The notes beneath the pieces are model-generated. The model saw nothing but the letters and a program-made list of their open reading frames with translations, ran no database searches and had not been told where the DNA came from. A stretch of 64,000 nucleotides of DNA from NCBI GenBank assembly GCA_017651245.1, contig JAGCDQ010000005.1, positions 1 through 64,000 of the forward strand, read 5' to 3'. Shown here one piece after another: positions 51,284 to 62,700 of this stretch. Every line of letters begins with the position of its first letter. The first letter of the stretch is position 1. This DNA comes from Bacteroidaceae bacterium. Its GTDB lineage: Bacteria; Bacteroidota; Bacteroidia; Bacteroidales; Bacteroidaceae. A program made the position numbers and the translations under genes.

Positions 51284-53718
51284 TATTCCTGAATATAAAC
51301 ACGTTGCACTCGGTTGCTAATGCCTGTCAGCACCTCGTATGGAATGGTACCAAGGGCATCGCTAAGCACAGTGACAGGCAAGTGGTCACCAAAGATTTCC
51401 ACCTGATCACCCTCCTTGCAGTCGATGCCCGTCACATCCAACATGCAGACATCCATACAGATATTACCCACGTAGTCGGCTCTCTGACCATTCACCAGGC
51501 AGTAACACCCACGATTGCCAAGGTGACGATTGAGACCATCTGCATAACCAATAGGAATGGCAGCAATACGACTGTCACGTTCGAGGATGGTACGACGTGA
51601 ATAACCAATGCTGTCTCCCTTAGGCACCTCACGAATCTGCAAGATGGTGGTCTTGAGCGTCGCCACATTATTCAATATATGGTTGTTGCGAGCATTGATG
51701 CCGTAAAGACCCAAACCGAGGCGAACCATATCGAGATGGTACTGAGGGAAATGTTCTATACCAGCAGAATTGCAGATGTGGCGGATAATCTTATGAGAAT
51801 AAGCCGCTTGCAATCGACGACTGGCTCGGTCGAAAAGTTCAAACTGACGATGAGAGAATGTATCAAACTCATCGCCATCACTACCCACGAAATGACTAAA
51901 TACAGAACAAGGTACCAATGCGGTCTGGCGACTCAAACGTTCAATGAGACGTGGCATGTCCTTCTCTGGATTAAAACCCAAGCGATGCATACCCGTATCA
52001 AGCTTGATATGAATAGGGAAGTTGGTGATTCCCTCCTTCTCGGCAGCATAGATGAGTTGCTCCAGCAAATCGAAACTGAACACTTCAGGCTCAAGACTGT
52101 AGTCAAAAAGCATCTTGAACGAAGTCGTTTCTGGATTCATAATCATAATGTTGGCTGTGATGCCAGCCTCACGGAGATCCACTCCTTCATCGGCTACTGC
52201 CACCGCTAAGTAATCCACTCCATTGTCCTGCAAGGTCTTGCTCGTTTCCAACGAACCTACACCATAGCCACTCGCCTTCACCATACACACCATCTTCGTC
52301 TCCGGTTTCATGAAACGACGATAGTAGCGTACGTTGTTAATCAGTGCATTGAGATTGACCTCAAGAATTGTTTGATGCACTTTCAACGTCAGGAGGTCGC
52401 TTACCTTGTCGAAGCGGAACTGACGGGCACCCTTGATAAGAATAAATTCATTACGCAACTGCTCAAACAACTCACTATGAATCAAGGCTTCCGTCGTACG
52501 GAACATATAATGTTCCATCGGGAAGTAAGCCTCACAAGCCGTCAATTCTTCGCCTACACCAATCACCTTTTCGATACCACGCGAAGCAGCCATTTGTGCC
52601 ACTCGAGAATAAAGGCTTCGAGGACTCTCACCACTCTGAAGGATGTCACTGAGAATCAAGGTGCGATGTTGTTTCTTCATCTCAGGACGACGACTCATGA
52701 AGTCAAGAGCAATGTCAAGTGACTGCACATCCGAGTTGTAGGAGTCATTAATCAATGTACATCCATTCTTGCCGTCCTTCACCTCCAGACGCATCGCCAC
52801 CTGCTCCAAACGACTCATGCGCTCGCAAAGCACTTGGATATCGCCAGGAAAAACCAACAATGCCGTTGAGAAACATGTGATGGAATTCTCAATGGAGGCA
52901 TCATCAATGAAGGGAATCATATATTGTCCAATTTGTCCTTGATACTCAAAACGTATCGTAGCGTGGTCATTGTCCTTCTCTACTTGGCGAACCTGCAACT
53001 TGATACGCTGCACATCTTCTGGCAAGGTTTCGACACATTTCTGGATGGTAGGATCTTCCGAGTTGATGATCACCTTCTGGCAATTCTTGAAAAGCTGCAT
53101 TTTCTCAGCGCACTTGATGTCGTAACTCATAAAGTTCTCTTGATGCGCTGCTCCCAAATTGGTCATCACACCAATCGTCGGCTTGACAATACGTTCCAGT
53201 TTTACCATCTCACCAGATTGGGAGATACCTGCCTCGATAATGGCAAGGTCGTTATGGGGATTGATGAGCCACACACTAAGTGGAACACCAACCTGGCTGT
53301 TGTAGCTACGGGGTGAACGGCATATATTAAAATCGGGTGAAAGCAACTGATACAGCCATTCTTTCACCGTTGTCTTACCATTCGAACCCGTAATGCCAAT
53401 CACCGGGATATCCAAGTTACCACGATGATAAGCCGCCAATTCCTGCAAAGCTTGTAGTGGCGATTTCACCACAAGGAAGTTGCAATCATCAAGATCCCGA
53501 GATGGAAGGCTCTCCACCACGAAGTTGCGCACTCCTCTCCTATACAACTCCTCTATATACTTATGTCCGTCGTTCTTCTCTGTCTTCAAAGCAAAAAAGA
53601 GCGTCTCCTCTGGAAAACACAGGCTTCGGCTGTCAATCAACAGCCAATTAATTTTCGCCTTTGTCATTCCTTTTCTCTCTGCGCCAATGACTTGCGTAAT
53701 CTCCTCAATCGTATACAT
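51283..53718 (-). CDS. Bifunctional MurF ligase / alanine racemase
   Basis: An 811-aa fusion typical of Bacteroidetes. The N-terminal half (about 1-450) is MurF, which adds D-Ala-D-Ala to the UDP-MurNAc-tripeptide: P-loop GITGSNGKTTVKEWL and NDSYNSDVQSLDIAL. The C-terminal half (about 455-811) is a PLP-dependent alanine racemase: MVCMVKASGYGVGS (PLP lysine, about 479) and IGYSRRTILERDSR with IPIGYADG (catalytic Tyr region). Joining the two enzymes puts D-Ala supply and its use in one cytoplasmic protein. It lies in a minus-strand string with GSCFA and the C10 protease. Confidence 0.96.
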   Translation of the reverse strand: MYTIEEITQVIGAERKGMTKAKINWLLIDSRSLCFPEETLFFALKTEKNDGHKYIEELYRRGVRNFVVESLPSRDLDDCNFLVVKSPLQALQELAAYHRGNLDIPVIGITGSNGKTTVKEWLYQLLSPDFNICRSPRSYNSQVGVPLSVWLINPHNDLAIIEAGISQSGEMVKLERIVKPTIGVMTNLGAAHQENFMSYDIKCAEKMQLFKNCQKVIINSEDPTIQKCVETLPEDVQRIKLQVRQVEKDNDHATIRFEYQGQIGQYMIPFIDDASIENSITCFSTALLVFPGDIQVLCERMSRLEQVAMRLEVKDGKNGCTLINDSYNSDVQSLDIALDFMSRRPEMKKQHRTLILSDILQSGESPRSLYSRVAQMAASRGIEKVIGVGEELTACEAYFPMEHYMFRTTEALIHSELFEQLRNEFILIKGARQFRFDKVSDLLTLKVHQTILEVNLNALINNVRYYRRFMKPETKMVCMVKASGYGVGSLETSKTLQDNGVDYLAVAVADEGVDLREAGITANIMIMNPETTSFKMLFDYSLEPEVFSFDLLEQLIYAAEKEGITNFPIHIKLDTGMHRLGFNPEKDMPRLIERLSRQTALVPCSVFSHFVGSDGDEFDTFSHRQFELFDRASRRLQAAYSHKIIRHICNSAGIEHFPQYHLDMVRLGLGLYGINARNNHILNNVATLKTTILQIREVPKGDSIGYSRRTILERDSRIAAIPIGYADGLNRHLGNRGCYCLVNGQRADYVGNICMDVCMLDVTGIDCKEGDQVEIFGDHLPVTVLSDALGTIPYEVLTGISNRVQRVYIQE

Positions 53719-53726
53719 ATTATTAC

Positions 53727-53749
53727 AACTCTAAACTCTCAATCTTTCA
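53727..53749. repeat. Short heptamer tract between murF-alr and GSCFA
   Basis: On the plus strand AACTCTA-AACTCTC-AATCTTTC. It covers the 20-bp spacer and the last codons of the GSCFA gene. Here the C/A-rich strand is antisense to the flanking genes, unlike at the other sites. Confidence 0.6.
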
Positions 53750-54626
53750 CAATCTGTCGATGCTGCTGACGCGCCCACTCTTTCGCGGCTTTCGCTACGG
53801 CATCCTTAGTTTTATTATCAAAATAAGTGTCCTGGAATCGTTGCCAAATATACTCTACTGCCTTTTCCGAAGGATGAATCATATCGTCCTCATAGAAACG
53901 ATAATCGCGCAGTTCGTCCATCATGATTTCATAGGAAGGGAAATAATAGCATTTACTATTTGACGATTTACAATTTACGATTTCGTCAAGCGATTGCAAC
54001 AAAATACCCTTCGAGATTTGGTTTACATGAAAACCATCACGCTTGTGACGAATCGGACTGACGGTGAAAATCACCTTCAACTTCGGATTCACACTCTCCA
54101 GCAGTTGCAAAAGCATCTGCCACTGATCTACTATATCGTAAGCACTCAGCCGTTCTCTTACAAATAGGCTGTCAGGTTGCTTGTGGCAGTTGGCAACCAA
54201 CATACCCGTTTCCTTGATCCGATAGATGATGGCAGTTCCCAACGTGACAATCAACACATCGGCCTCACGGAGGAACGTCCCCACCTCATGCATGATACGG
54301 TTCATCTTCTCTATCAACACTTCCTGTTCGGCAGAAGAAAAACGACTATGGTGCATCCACGAGTGCCACGTTCCTCCAAGCTCATCGTGAATGAGTTCAA
54401 CTGAATCCTTCACATATTCCCTTTCGCTGATGCTTCTCAACAAACTGGCAGCGACACTTGCCGGATTGTAGAGTGTGCCAAAGGGATTCACCATTGCCTC
54501 AAAGCCACCTCTCAGCATCTTCTCTCCTATCTCATCGGCAAAGCACGAACCCACCAGCAGCACCTTCGCACCAGCAGTGATCTTCCATTCCGACTCAGGA
54601 ATGTCTATGTGCGTCATCAGCTCCAT
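53739..54626 (-). CDS. GSCFA-domain protein
   Basis: A 295-aa protein with the family hallmark VLLVGSCFADEIGEKM near the N-terminus and NPFGTLYNPASVAASLL after it. DVLIVTLGTAIIYRIKE and VIFTVSPIRHKRDGFHVNQ are typical of the SGNH-like GSCFA fold. The predicted hydrolase or esterase activity has not been settled for the family. It has no signal peptide. It lies 20 bp upstream of murF-alr, suggesting a link to the cell envelope. Confidence 0.9.
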   Translation of the reverse strand: MELMTHIDIPESEWKITAGAKVLLVGSCFADEIGEKMLRGGFEAMVNPFGTLYNPASVAASLLRSISEREYVKDSVELIHDELGGTWHSWMHHSRFSSAEQEVLIEKMNRIMHEVGTFLREADVLIVTLGTAIIYRIKETGMLVANCHKQPDSLFVRERLSAYDIVDQWQMLLQLLESVNPKLKVIFTVSPIRHKRDGFHVNQISKGILLQSLDEIVNCKSSNSKCYYFPSYEIMMDELRDYRFYEDDMIHPSEKAVEYIWQRFQDTYFDNKTKDAVAKAAKEWARQQHRQIVKD

Positions 54627-54648
54627 CAGCGTCGGTTATGCACCACGA

Positions 54649-55242
54649 TTAATCACCAAAATATGAGAACTCCTCTTTCTTACCATCAACTTTCGTGAAA
54701 GTACCCGAATAAGATTCACCGCAATGGAGGATTTCATCATTTTCGTCATATTCAGCCCCACTGGAGTATTCACCTTCGTAGCGACCCACAAAAGCCTTTG
54801 TGGCAGGATCATAGGCATCCACCACAAGATCTCCCTCAATATCCTCAAAGGTACCACCATTCTCTAACTTCTCTTTCTCATCCTTTGTCTGTTTGTAGCT
54901 AACCAGACGGAGAATGTAGATAGTGTCCGTACTTCCGATATTGTCTTGAATGAATCGGCTTTCATCACCCTCGAGAATGAACATCTTATAACCACCATCT
55001 TCCAGAAAGCCTGCGGGGAGCCACGTGGTGATTTTTCCCTTGGGAGCAGGCGCATCAGCCAACGTGCGTGGAAGAGCTGAGGGTTCTTGAGCCACCGAAT
55101 CGGAAGCCACCGCTACAGAATCGCTGTCAGACACAGCGTCAATGACAGACTTTGCCACTTCTTTGCATGAAACCATGCCGCTGATGGTGAAAATGGCAAC
55201 AGCCACAACAACTAACATCAAAAAGGTCTTTTTCATATTCAT
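54649..55242 (-). CDS. Small lipoprotein of unknown function
   Basis: A 197-aa protein with lipoprotein signal (MNMKKTFLMLVVVAVAIFTI, then SGMVSC) and a Ser-Asp-Val-rich linker (SDSDSVAVASDSVA). The C-terminal domain of 130 residues has EGDESRFIQDNIGSTDTIYI and a beta-rich ending YSGTFTKVDGKKEEFSYF. I do not recognise the domain. The ATG at 55242 gives the signal peptide; 55236 is equally possible. The frame extends further, into the divergent promoter region, which is rejected. It heads the string lipoprotein-GSCFA-murF/alr-C10 protease. Confidence 0.75.
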   Translation of the reverse strand: MNMKKTFLMLVVVAVAIFTISGMVSCKEVAKSVIDAVSDSDSVAVASDSVAQEPSALPRTLADAPAPKGKITTWLPAGFLEDGGYKMFILEGDESRFIQDNIGSTDTIYILRLVSYKQTKDEKEKLENGGTFEDIEGDLVVDAYDPATKAFVGRYEGEYSSGAEYDENDEILHCGESYSGTFTKVDGKKEEFSYFGD

Positions 55243-55272
55243 ATTTAGTTTTTTAAGTATACAATATGGGTA

Positions 55273-55280
55273 CAAAGGTA
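55273..55280 (-). promoter_or_regulatory. -7 box of the lipoprotein-GSCFA-murF/alr unit
   Basis: TACCTTTG on the minus strand, 31 bp before the ATG at 55242. Divergent from the gpmI promoter 44 bp away. Confidence 0.6.
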
Positions 55281-55323
55281 CGTTTTTTTTCTCATTCAGT
55301 CTTATCTTTTCGTTCAAAAGTCG

Positions 55324-55331
55324 TAACTTTG
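55324..55331 (+). promoter_or_regulatory. -7 box of the gpmI promoter
   Basis: TAACTTTG, about 64 bp before the ATG at 55396. No clear -33 match. Confidence 0.55.
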
Positions 55332-55395
55332 CAGCCGCAAAGTGTTCAAACACACTAACTTTTCGATTTCAATAAATAAAAATAATAGAATAATT

Positions 55396-56931
55396 ATGGC
55401 TAAGAAAGCACTTTTGATGATTCTCGACGGTTGGGGAATCGGTGACAAGAGTAAGGGTGATGTTATCTATCAGACACCAACACCTTACATGGACTATCTG
55501 AACGCAAACTATCCACACTCTGAATTGCAAGCATCAGGTGAGAATGTTGGTCTTCCTGACGGACAAATGGGTAATTCAGAGGTGGGACACCTCAATATCG
55601 GCGCAGGACGCATCGTCTATCAGGATTTGGTGAAGATTAACCGTGCTTGTGCAGACAACTCCATTTTGGAGAATCCCGAAATCAAATCAGCATATAGCTA
55701 TGCCAAAGAAAACGGCAAGAGCATTCACTTGATGGGTTTGACCTCTACAGGTGGTGTTCACTCAGCATTCAACCATATCCTGAAACTCATCGACATCGCC
55801 AAGGTGTATGGCATCGAGAATTGCTATGTCCACTGTTTCATGGACGGTCGTGACACTGACCCCAAGTCTGGTAAGGGTTTCATTGCTGACTTGCAGAAGC
55901 ACATTGACGAGGTGGGTGTAGGTGCTATTGCTTCCATCATCGGTCGTTTCTACGCGATGGACCGTGACAAGCGTTGGGATCGTATCAAGGTGGCTTATGA
56001 CCAACTCGTGCATGGTAAGGGTCGCGAGGTGGCTGATATGGTGGAAGGCGTTCAGTCTTGCTATGACAGCCATACTGAGGAGCACAAGAACACGGACGAG
56101 TTCATGGAGCCACTCATCAACTGTAACGTGGATGGTCGCATCAAGGAAGGCGATGTGGTGATTTTCTATAACTACCGCAACGACCGCGCGAAGGAACTCA
56201 CTATCGTGCTGACCCAGAAGGATATGGAAGAACAGGGTATGAAGACCATCCCAGGACTTCAGTACTACTGCATGACACCTTACGATGCTTCGTTCACTGG
56301 CGTACACATTCTTTTCCCCAAGGAGAACGTAGAGAACACCCTCGGCGAATATATTTCCAGCAAGGGTTTGAAGCAACTCCATACTGCTGAAACAGAGAAA
56401 TATGCACACGTGACCTTCTTCTTCAACGGTGGTCGTGAAGAGCCCTTCGCAGGCGAAGACCGCATCTTGGTGAACTCTCCAAAGGTAGCTACTTACGACT
56501 TGAAGCCTGAGATGTCAGCATACGAAGTGAAGGATAAGTTGGTGGAGGCTATCAAGACCAACAAATACGATTGGATTGTGGTGAACTTCGCCAATGGTGA
56601 TATGGTAGGCCACACAGGCGTTTATCCTGCTATCGAGGCTGCTGTGAAGGCCATCGACCAATGTGTGAACGAAGTGGTGGAAACAGCCAAGAGCATGGAC
56701 TATGAGACCATCATCATTGCCGATCACGGAAATGCAGACAATGCACTCAACACTGACGGAACCCCCAACACAGCACACTCACTCAATGCCGTTCCATTCA
56801 TCTATGTAACGGAGAACAAGAATGCGAAGGTAGAGAACGGTGTACTTGCAGACGTGGCTCCTTCCATCCTGCACATTATGGGCTTGGAACAGCCTAAGGA
56901 AATGACAGGCAAGTGCCTCATTACTGACTAA
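55396..56931 (+). CDS. gpmI: 2,3-bisphosphoglycerate-independent phosphoglycerate mutase
   Basis: The 511-aa cytoplasmic enzyme interconverts 3- and 2-phosphoglycerate in glycolysis using two metal ions (usually Mn). It has the phosphatase-fold metal site [12 protein letters not shown] and the phosphoserine nucleophile in [15 protein letters not shown]. It also has [25 protein letters not shown] and [10 protein letters not shown]. Length matches the family. I chose the ATG at 55396 ([13 protein letters not shown]); upstream in-frame codons are leader. The next gene starts 4 bp after its stop. Confidence 0.97.
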   Translation: MAKKALLMILDGWGIGDKSKGDVIYQTPTPYMDYLNANYPHSELQASGENVGLPDGQMGNSEVGHLNIGAGRIVYQDLVKINRACADNSILENPEIKSAYSYAKENGKSIHLMGLTSTGGVHSAFNHILKLIDIAKVYGIENCYVHCFMDGRDTDPKSGKGFIADLQKHIDEVGVGAIASIIGRFYAMDRDKRWDRIKVAYDQLVHGKGREVADMVEGVQSCYDSHTEEHKNTDEFMEPLINCNVDGRIKEGDVVIFYNYRNDRAKELTIVLTQKDMEEQGMKTIPGLQYYCMTPYDASFTGVHILFPKENVENTLGEYISSKGLKQLHTAETEKYAHVTFFFNGGREEPFAGEDRILVNSPKVATYDLKPEMSAYEVKDKLVEAIKTNKYDWIVVNFANGDMVGHTGVYPAIEAAVKAIDQCVNEVVETAKSMDYETIIIADHGNADNALNTDGTPNTAHSLNAVPFIYVTENKNAKVENGVLADVAPSILHIMGLEQPKEMTGKCLITD

Positions 56932-56935
56932 ATTT

Positions 56936-59482
56936 ATGAAACGTATTCTGCTTTTCATCACGACGCTTCTGATTACCATAGGATTGCATGCGCAGTTCTA
57001 TGGTCAGGTGCTCGATGCGACAACGGGCGAACCCATCCCCTTTGCTGCCGTGAAATATATCGGCACATCGGAGGGACGTTCCACCGATTTGGACGGTAAT
57101 TTCGTCCTGCCCATCCTTGATAACTACGACAAGTTCGAGATCACCTTTTTGGGGTACAAAAACGTCACTGTCACTGTGCCACGTGGAAGACAGGAGATTC
57201 GTGGCCAGATCATCAAGATGTACTCAAATGACATCCTGCTGGGCGAAGTGGTGGTGAAGAAGTCGAAGATCAAGTATTCCCGTAAGAACAACCCTGCCGT
57301 TGACTTGATGCGCAAGGTGATCGCCAACAAGAAACTCAGCGACATCAAGGAGAAGGACTTCTATCATTTCGATAAATACGAGAAGAAGACATTCTCCTAC
57401 AACGACATCAAGGGAACAAAAGACACGCTGCTGTCTGAGATCTGTCCTGAGACTGGTAAACTGATTATTCCCATCATGGTGGAAGAGACAGCTTCAGAAG
57501 AGAACTACCGCAAGGATCCCAAGACGGTGAAGACCACCATCAAAGCACAACGCAGCGATGGTTTCCAGTCAATGCTATCCTCTGGTGACATGCTCACCAC
57601 TTATGTGAAGGATATCTTCACCGATGTGGATATCTACAAGGACAATGTGCGTCTGCTCCAGCACCCGTTCATCAGTCCTATCTCCACCAACGAGGCAATC
57701 GGCTTCTATCATTATTATATTCAAGACACCATTATGGTGGACGATGAGCGTTGCATCGATGTGGCATTCCTGCCCAACAACACGCAAGACTTCGGATTTG
57801 CAGGACACCTCTACATCACAGACGACAATCTCAACCAGGTGAAGCGTGCTGTCATCAATGTGCCCACTAACTCTGGTGTGAACTTCGTCGATAACCTCAT
57901 GGTCATCCAAGACTTCATGACCTTGCCCACAGGCGAACGTGTGATAAAAGTGGACAACATGATTGTGGAGTTGAGCGGACTCTACGGAGCTATTAAGTTC
58001 CAGTGCCAACGCTACTCACAGTACAGCAACTACGATTTTTCGCCTATCACCGACAAGAAGGCTTTCAAGTCGCCTCAGATTGCCCGTGTACTGACCGACG
58101 CAACACTCAAAGACTCCACTTACTGGGCTTCCATCCGTCCCATCCAACTCTCCAATGCAGAGAATCACCTCAGCAATGGTGTGGATAAAATCAACGAAGA
58201 CTTAGGCGGCTTCTGGAAGTTCCTCCTCACCGCTGTGGTTGAGAACTCTGTGGAATTGACCCCTAAGCCCAACAAGATTGACCTCATTCCACTCAACTCC
58301 ATCATCTCCCACAACGATATCGATGGCATGCGCTACCAAATCCCGCTCCAGACAACCGCAAACCTCTTGCCGAACCTCTTTGTGCGTGGTTATGGTGCAT
58401 ACGGTGCCAAAGACAAGAAGTGGAAATACAAGGCTGAAGTGGAGTACTCCTTCAACAAGAAGAAGTATATGGCACATGAGTTCCCTCGCAGAAGCATCAT
58501 AGCCTCCTACATGTACGACGACATGTCGCCTGTGGATAAATTTGCAGGAACCACCAAGGACAACATGTATAGTTCCTTCAAGACCAGCAAGGTCGATCAG
58601 ATGATGTATGTGAACGACTTCAAACTGAAGTATCAGTATGAGACCAACAACTTCATCACTTGGTCAGCCACTATCGACCACTCAAAACTCACGCCGACTG
58701 GCAAGCTCATCTACATGCGCAATGTGGATGAGACCCTGTTGTCCCATATCAAGACGTCCGACATCAAGTTCGGTTTCCGCTATGCCCCTGGCGAAACCTT
58801 CATCAACAGCAAGCAGCAACGTCAACACATCAACAAAGATGCTCCAATCTTCACGCTGGATCACACGATGGGCGTTGATGGTTTCCTGGGTGGACAGTAC
58901 AACTATAACATGACCGAAGCAACCATCTTCAAGAAGTTCTGGTTGCCTGGTGCATGCGGTAGCATTGAAACTTACTTGAAAGGTGGTGTGCAGTGGAACA
59001 AGGTGCCTTTCCCGATGCTCTTCACACCACAGTCGAACCTCTCCTACTTTGTGCAGTTCGACAGCTGGTCATTCAACATGCTCCGCAATATGGAGTTCCT
59101 CAACGACCGCTACGTGTCCCTGCTCGTCAACTGGAGTTTCGACGGAAAGATTCTCAACCGCATCCCATTGCTGAAGAAGATGAAGCTACGTGAGTATGTC
59201 GGCTTCAAGATGCTCTATGGACACTTGACGGACAAGAACAATCCGTTTGTCAGCACCAACGACAACGACCTGTTCCGCTTCCCCACACGTGATGGCAACT
59301 ACACTTCCTTCGTGATGGGCAACAAGCCTTACATGGAACTCTCCGTCGGTATCAGTAACATCTTCAAGATATTCACCGTTCAGTATGTGCGTCGACTCAA
59401 CTACACCGACCTTCCTGCTGTTCCAGGAGGTGACAAACTGAAAAAGAACGGCATTCGCTTTGCAGTGGACTTCAAATTCTAA
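56936..59482 (+). CDS. DUF5686 outer-membrane-type protein with carboxypeptidase-regulatory-like domain
   Basis: An 848-aa protein with signal peptide (KRILLFITTLLITIGLHA). Residues 20-110 form a beta-sandwich of the CarboxypepD_reg-like type (GQVLDATTGEPIPFAAVKYI). Residues 110-400 are a middle domain with SPISTNEAIGFYHYYIQDT. The C-terminal part ends with aromatic beta-strand repeats and ...GIRFAVDFKF, which suggests an outer-membrane beta-barrel. The family is conserved in Bacteroidetes but the transported or bound substrate is not known. It is 4 bp after gpmI, probably by read-through. Confidence 0.85.
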   Translation: MKRILLFITTLLITIGLHAQFYGQVLDATTGEPIPFAAVKYIGTSEGRSTDLDGNFVLPILDNYDKFEITFLGYKNVTVTVPRGRQEIRGQIIKMYSNDILLGEVVVKKSKIKYSRKNNPAVDLMRKVIANKKLSDIKEKDFYHFDKYEKKTFSYNDIKGTKDTLLSEICPETGKLIIPIMVEETASEENYRKDPKTVKTTIKAQRSDGFQSMLSSGDMLTTYVKDIFTDVDIYKDNVRLLQHPFISPISTNEAIGFYHYYIQDTIMVDDERCIDVAFLPNNTQDFGFAGHLYITDDNLNQVKRAVINVPTNSGVNFVDNLMVIQDFMTLPTGERVIKVDNMIVELSGLYGAIKFQCQRYSQYSNYDFSPITDKKAFKSPQIARVLTDATLKDSTYWASIRPIQLSNAENHLSNGVDKINEDLGGFWKFLLTAVVENSVELTPKPNKIDLIPLNSIISHNDIDGMRYQIPLQTTANLLPNLFVRGYGAYGAKDKKWKYKAEVEYSFNKKKYMAHEFPRRSIIASYMYDDMSPVDKFAGTTKDNMYSSFKTSKVDQMMYVNDFKLKYQYETNNFITWSATIDHSKLTPTGKLIYMRNVDETLLSHIKTSDIKFGFRYAPGETFINSKQQRQHINKDAPIFTLDHTMGVDGFLGGQYNYNMTEATIFKKFWLPGACGSIETYLKGGVQWNKVPFPMLFTPQSNLSYFVQFDSWSFNMLRNMEFLNDRYVSLLVNWSFDGKILNRIPLLKKMKLREYVGFKMLYGHLTDKNNPFVSTNDNDLFRFPTRDGNYTSFVMGNKPYMELSVGISNIFKIFTVQYVRRLNYTDLPAVPGGDKLKKNGIRFAVDFKF

Positions 59483-59513
59483 TCTGCAACATAACTATAT
59501 ATAGCAGGAAACA

Positions 59514-59550
59514 AAAGCGGAGAGGTTACACGAGCCTCCCCGCTTTTTTA
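59514..59550 (+). terminator. Intrinsic terminator after the DUF5686 gene
   Basis: 12-nt arms AAAGCGGAGAGG (59514-59525) and CCTCCCCGCTTT (59535-59546) with one mismatch, 9-nt loop, then TTTT. Confidence 0.8.
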
Positions 59551-59765
59551 AAGAATTTGTTACAAAATCTAAAAACTATGTTACATCGGTTATACTTATT
59601 TTATAAGAATATACCGAACTTTGCCACGATTACTAATCTGCCAGCTACGCCGCCCATTCAAAGGGAGCAGGCGATAGCTCAAAGGAAACTAAACCAATCA
59701 CCCGAAAAGTTTTACCAAAACTAAATATTTTATCAACTTTTTTACTAATTAAACAACTATTTGTT

Positions 59766-62700
59766 ATGAGAAAAATCTACACTTTGTTGTTGTCTCTCGT
59801 TGCCTCAGTGGCAGCTTGGGCGCAAAGTAGCCCCGATCCATCTACATGGAACGTGGGTGACAACGTGATTGCAGATCTCGGCATGGGTGACTACGATCCT
59901 ACTCAGGTATGGTCGTGTAAAGCCAAGGAGAGCGCCAGCTCAAAGACGCCTGGAGATTTTGGTACGTATTGGAAGGGTAAGGGTCAATTGCTCTTCTCCG
60001 ACTATCAGGACGCCACAGGTAGTTTGCACAGCGGTAATGCCGATTTGATGCAAACAGGTATCGGTTTCTATGGAGATGGTAGTATTGCCAAGGAAGCAGA
60101 TCCCGTCAACATCTACCAGATTGTCAAGTTACCAGCAGGTTGGTACACCATCAGAGTACAAAGCTGTTTCCGCGATGTAGGTGGTCAAGCAGGTGCACCT
60201 TATGGTAGCTGGAAAAAATACAAGGAAGATTGGACTCCTTATCCCAAAATGGCATGGGCTTATGTAGATGTTTATGCTTCTCAAGCAGATGCAGAGGATG
60301 ACGCCAAAAAACCTGTTCAGGTATTTGAGAAAGATGTCCGTCACATTGGCGACAGTGAGCAGGAAGACGAAAGACTTGCCACTAGTCTGGACGAAAGTTG
60401 GAGAGATGATGAGACTTACACCATCAATACAACCGAATATGACGAATTTTTTGGAGAAAATGTAGATGTATCATATACATTTGCATATCCAAGAAGTATG
60501 GTCGGAGCTACCTACTACTTCAAAGCAGGCAAATATTGGAATGAATTCGATGTTCTGTTGGAGAAGGAAGCTTATGTACGTATCGGTATCCGCAAGCTTT
60601 ACAACAATGCAGAAGACTGGCTGACAATGAGTGAATGGCAGGTCATCTACAATGGTAATCCTGAAGAAGACGAGGAAGTTAGTGCCGACTACGCTCAAAC
60701 TCAGTTGGATAAAGAGGTGGAGGGAATTAATACCATGAAAGAGAAGCTGCAGACGAAGGATTTCGAGGGAATCCACAACGACTTCAACAATTCAGTTGCC
60801 GCTTATCTTGAGGATATAATCATGGAAGCACAGTCAGAGTTCGGCGATGCGACAACCGCAGATGAACGTCAGGCTATCATTGACCAGATGAAAGCTCTCA
60901 ACCTGCAGAATGATGCCGACTATGAGTCATTCGGCAACCTTTCATTCTTGCTCGAGAAGTCAAAGAGTTTGTTGGCAATGACAAATTATCCTGGTAAGAC
61001 CACTTTCCAAACTGCATACGACAAGATTTACAAGAATGTCAGAAAGGCATCTTTCGACGAGACAAATCTTCCTGGAGAGTTTGTTCAGAAGTGCTACGAC
61101 GAACTTGTAGATGCTCGTGGCGCATATCTTGACACCCAAGAAAAAGACGAAAATGGTGCAAAGGATTTCTCTGCAGTGATCAACTTCCCATGGTTCGTTC
61201 AGGACAAGTATGCACCAACTAAGAAAGAAGACGGTACTTGGTCTCTAGACGAAGAAACGTGGCTTGATGCTGTCGGTTCTGGTTCTGACACCTACGCAAA
61301 CAAGAAAGGAGAGCGTACTGACATTGCCAAAGGCGTTGAAATCATCGACAACAGTACCACTGTCAAGAACAAGTGGTTCGAAGACAAGGATATGGACGGA
61401 AAGAACAACGCCATCACTTTGGAATATATTGATAATGGCCTGATGGCTGTCCATGACGGTTGGCACGCAGCTAACTTCAATAGCGGTTCTATGAAGGTTT
61501 GCCAGAACGTTCTGGGTCTTCCTAAGGGTTACTACAGCTTGAAAGCCCTCATCCGCAAGAGTGGCGGTGGCACAGGTAACTACCACAACATCTTCATGCA
61601 GAGCGTTTCAGGCGAAGTGAAGTCTTCTCCTGTTGTAGCATCACAAGAAGATAACGTATGGCAGGAAGTTTCAACTGGTATTATCCTTGTAAAAGAGGGT
61701 GACAGAGAGCTCCTCATCGGTGGTCAATCAGACCAACTCGCATTGTACACTGGTTTCCGTCTTCTTTTCTACGGCACAGATCCTCCAATCGAGAACCTCA
61801 TCAAGGAGGAAATTGCAGAAATTCAGGAATCAGCAACAGCTCTCACATTCGAAGGTGATAAGAAGTATGTAAACGAACAGATTGCAAAGTGCGACCTGTC
61901 TGCTCTTAACCTTGAGACCTTTGAAACTTACAGAGGTTATGTGGACGATGCACGTCAGTACATTACAGCTGCACTGAAGGAATATCAGAACCAAAAGGCT
62001 GCAGACACTTATGCACAGATCCTCACAGACAATGGTTCTGTTGATGGTGTAGCAGAGATCATCGAGAAGCCTATGGGAGCAGCAGATGAACTTGGTAAAG
62101 CCGAGGCAGACACCTACAAGGACATTGATGGTGTCAACAAACTCGCTGAGAAGTATGGAGAATATATTAAGGTATATGCAGAGGCAGCCGATTTCGCAAA
62201 GAACGACGCTGGTCTCAAGACAACTCTCGATGAGCAGAAGGCATATCTTTCTTCAAACGTAGCAACTACTTCAAGACTTGACAGCTACATGAGCCATCTG
62301 GCTACGCCTATCAACATCAACAAGATGGAGGATCTCAATGCAGCAAATGCAACTGCAGCAGCTCCTGCTGATCTCACTTCTATGCTCCTGAACCCAAGCT
62401 TCGACAAGAGATTAGTGGATGGTGCATGGGTTGAGAATGACTGCGAATGGCAAAGAGGTTATGCTGATGGATGGCATGGCATGGACATCAACACTTATGA
62501 CCAAACCATGCAGTTGTCTCGCAACTGCTGCGAACTTTGGAACTCTGGAACAGGTGAATTCTATCAGGAAATCGTAGGTATGCCAGCAGGTAAGTACAGA
62601 ATCAGCTGTCTGGCTGTATATCGCGATGAGGATATCACCGAGGAATCAGTGGCTACTTTCGAAGCAGCTGGCAACGAGAAGAACTGGGAAGGTCACAATA

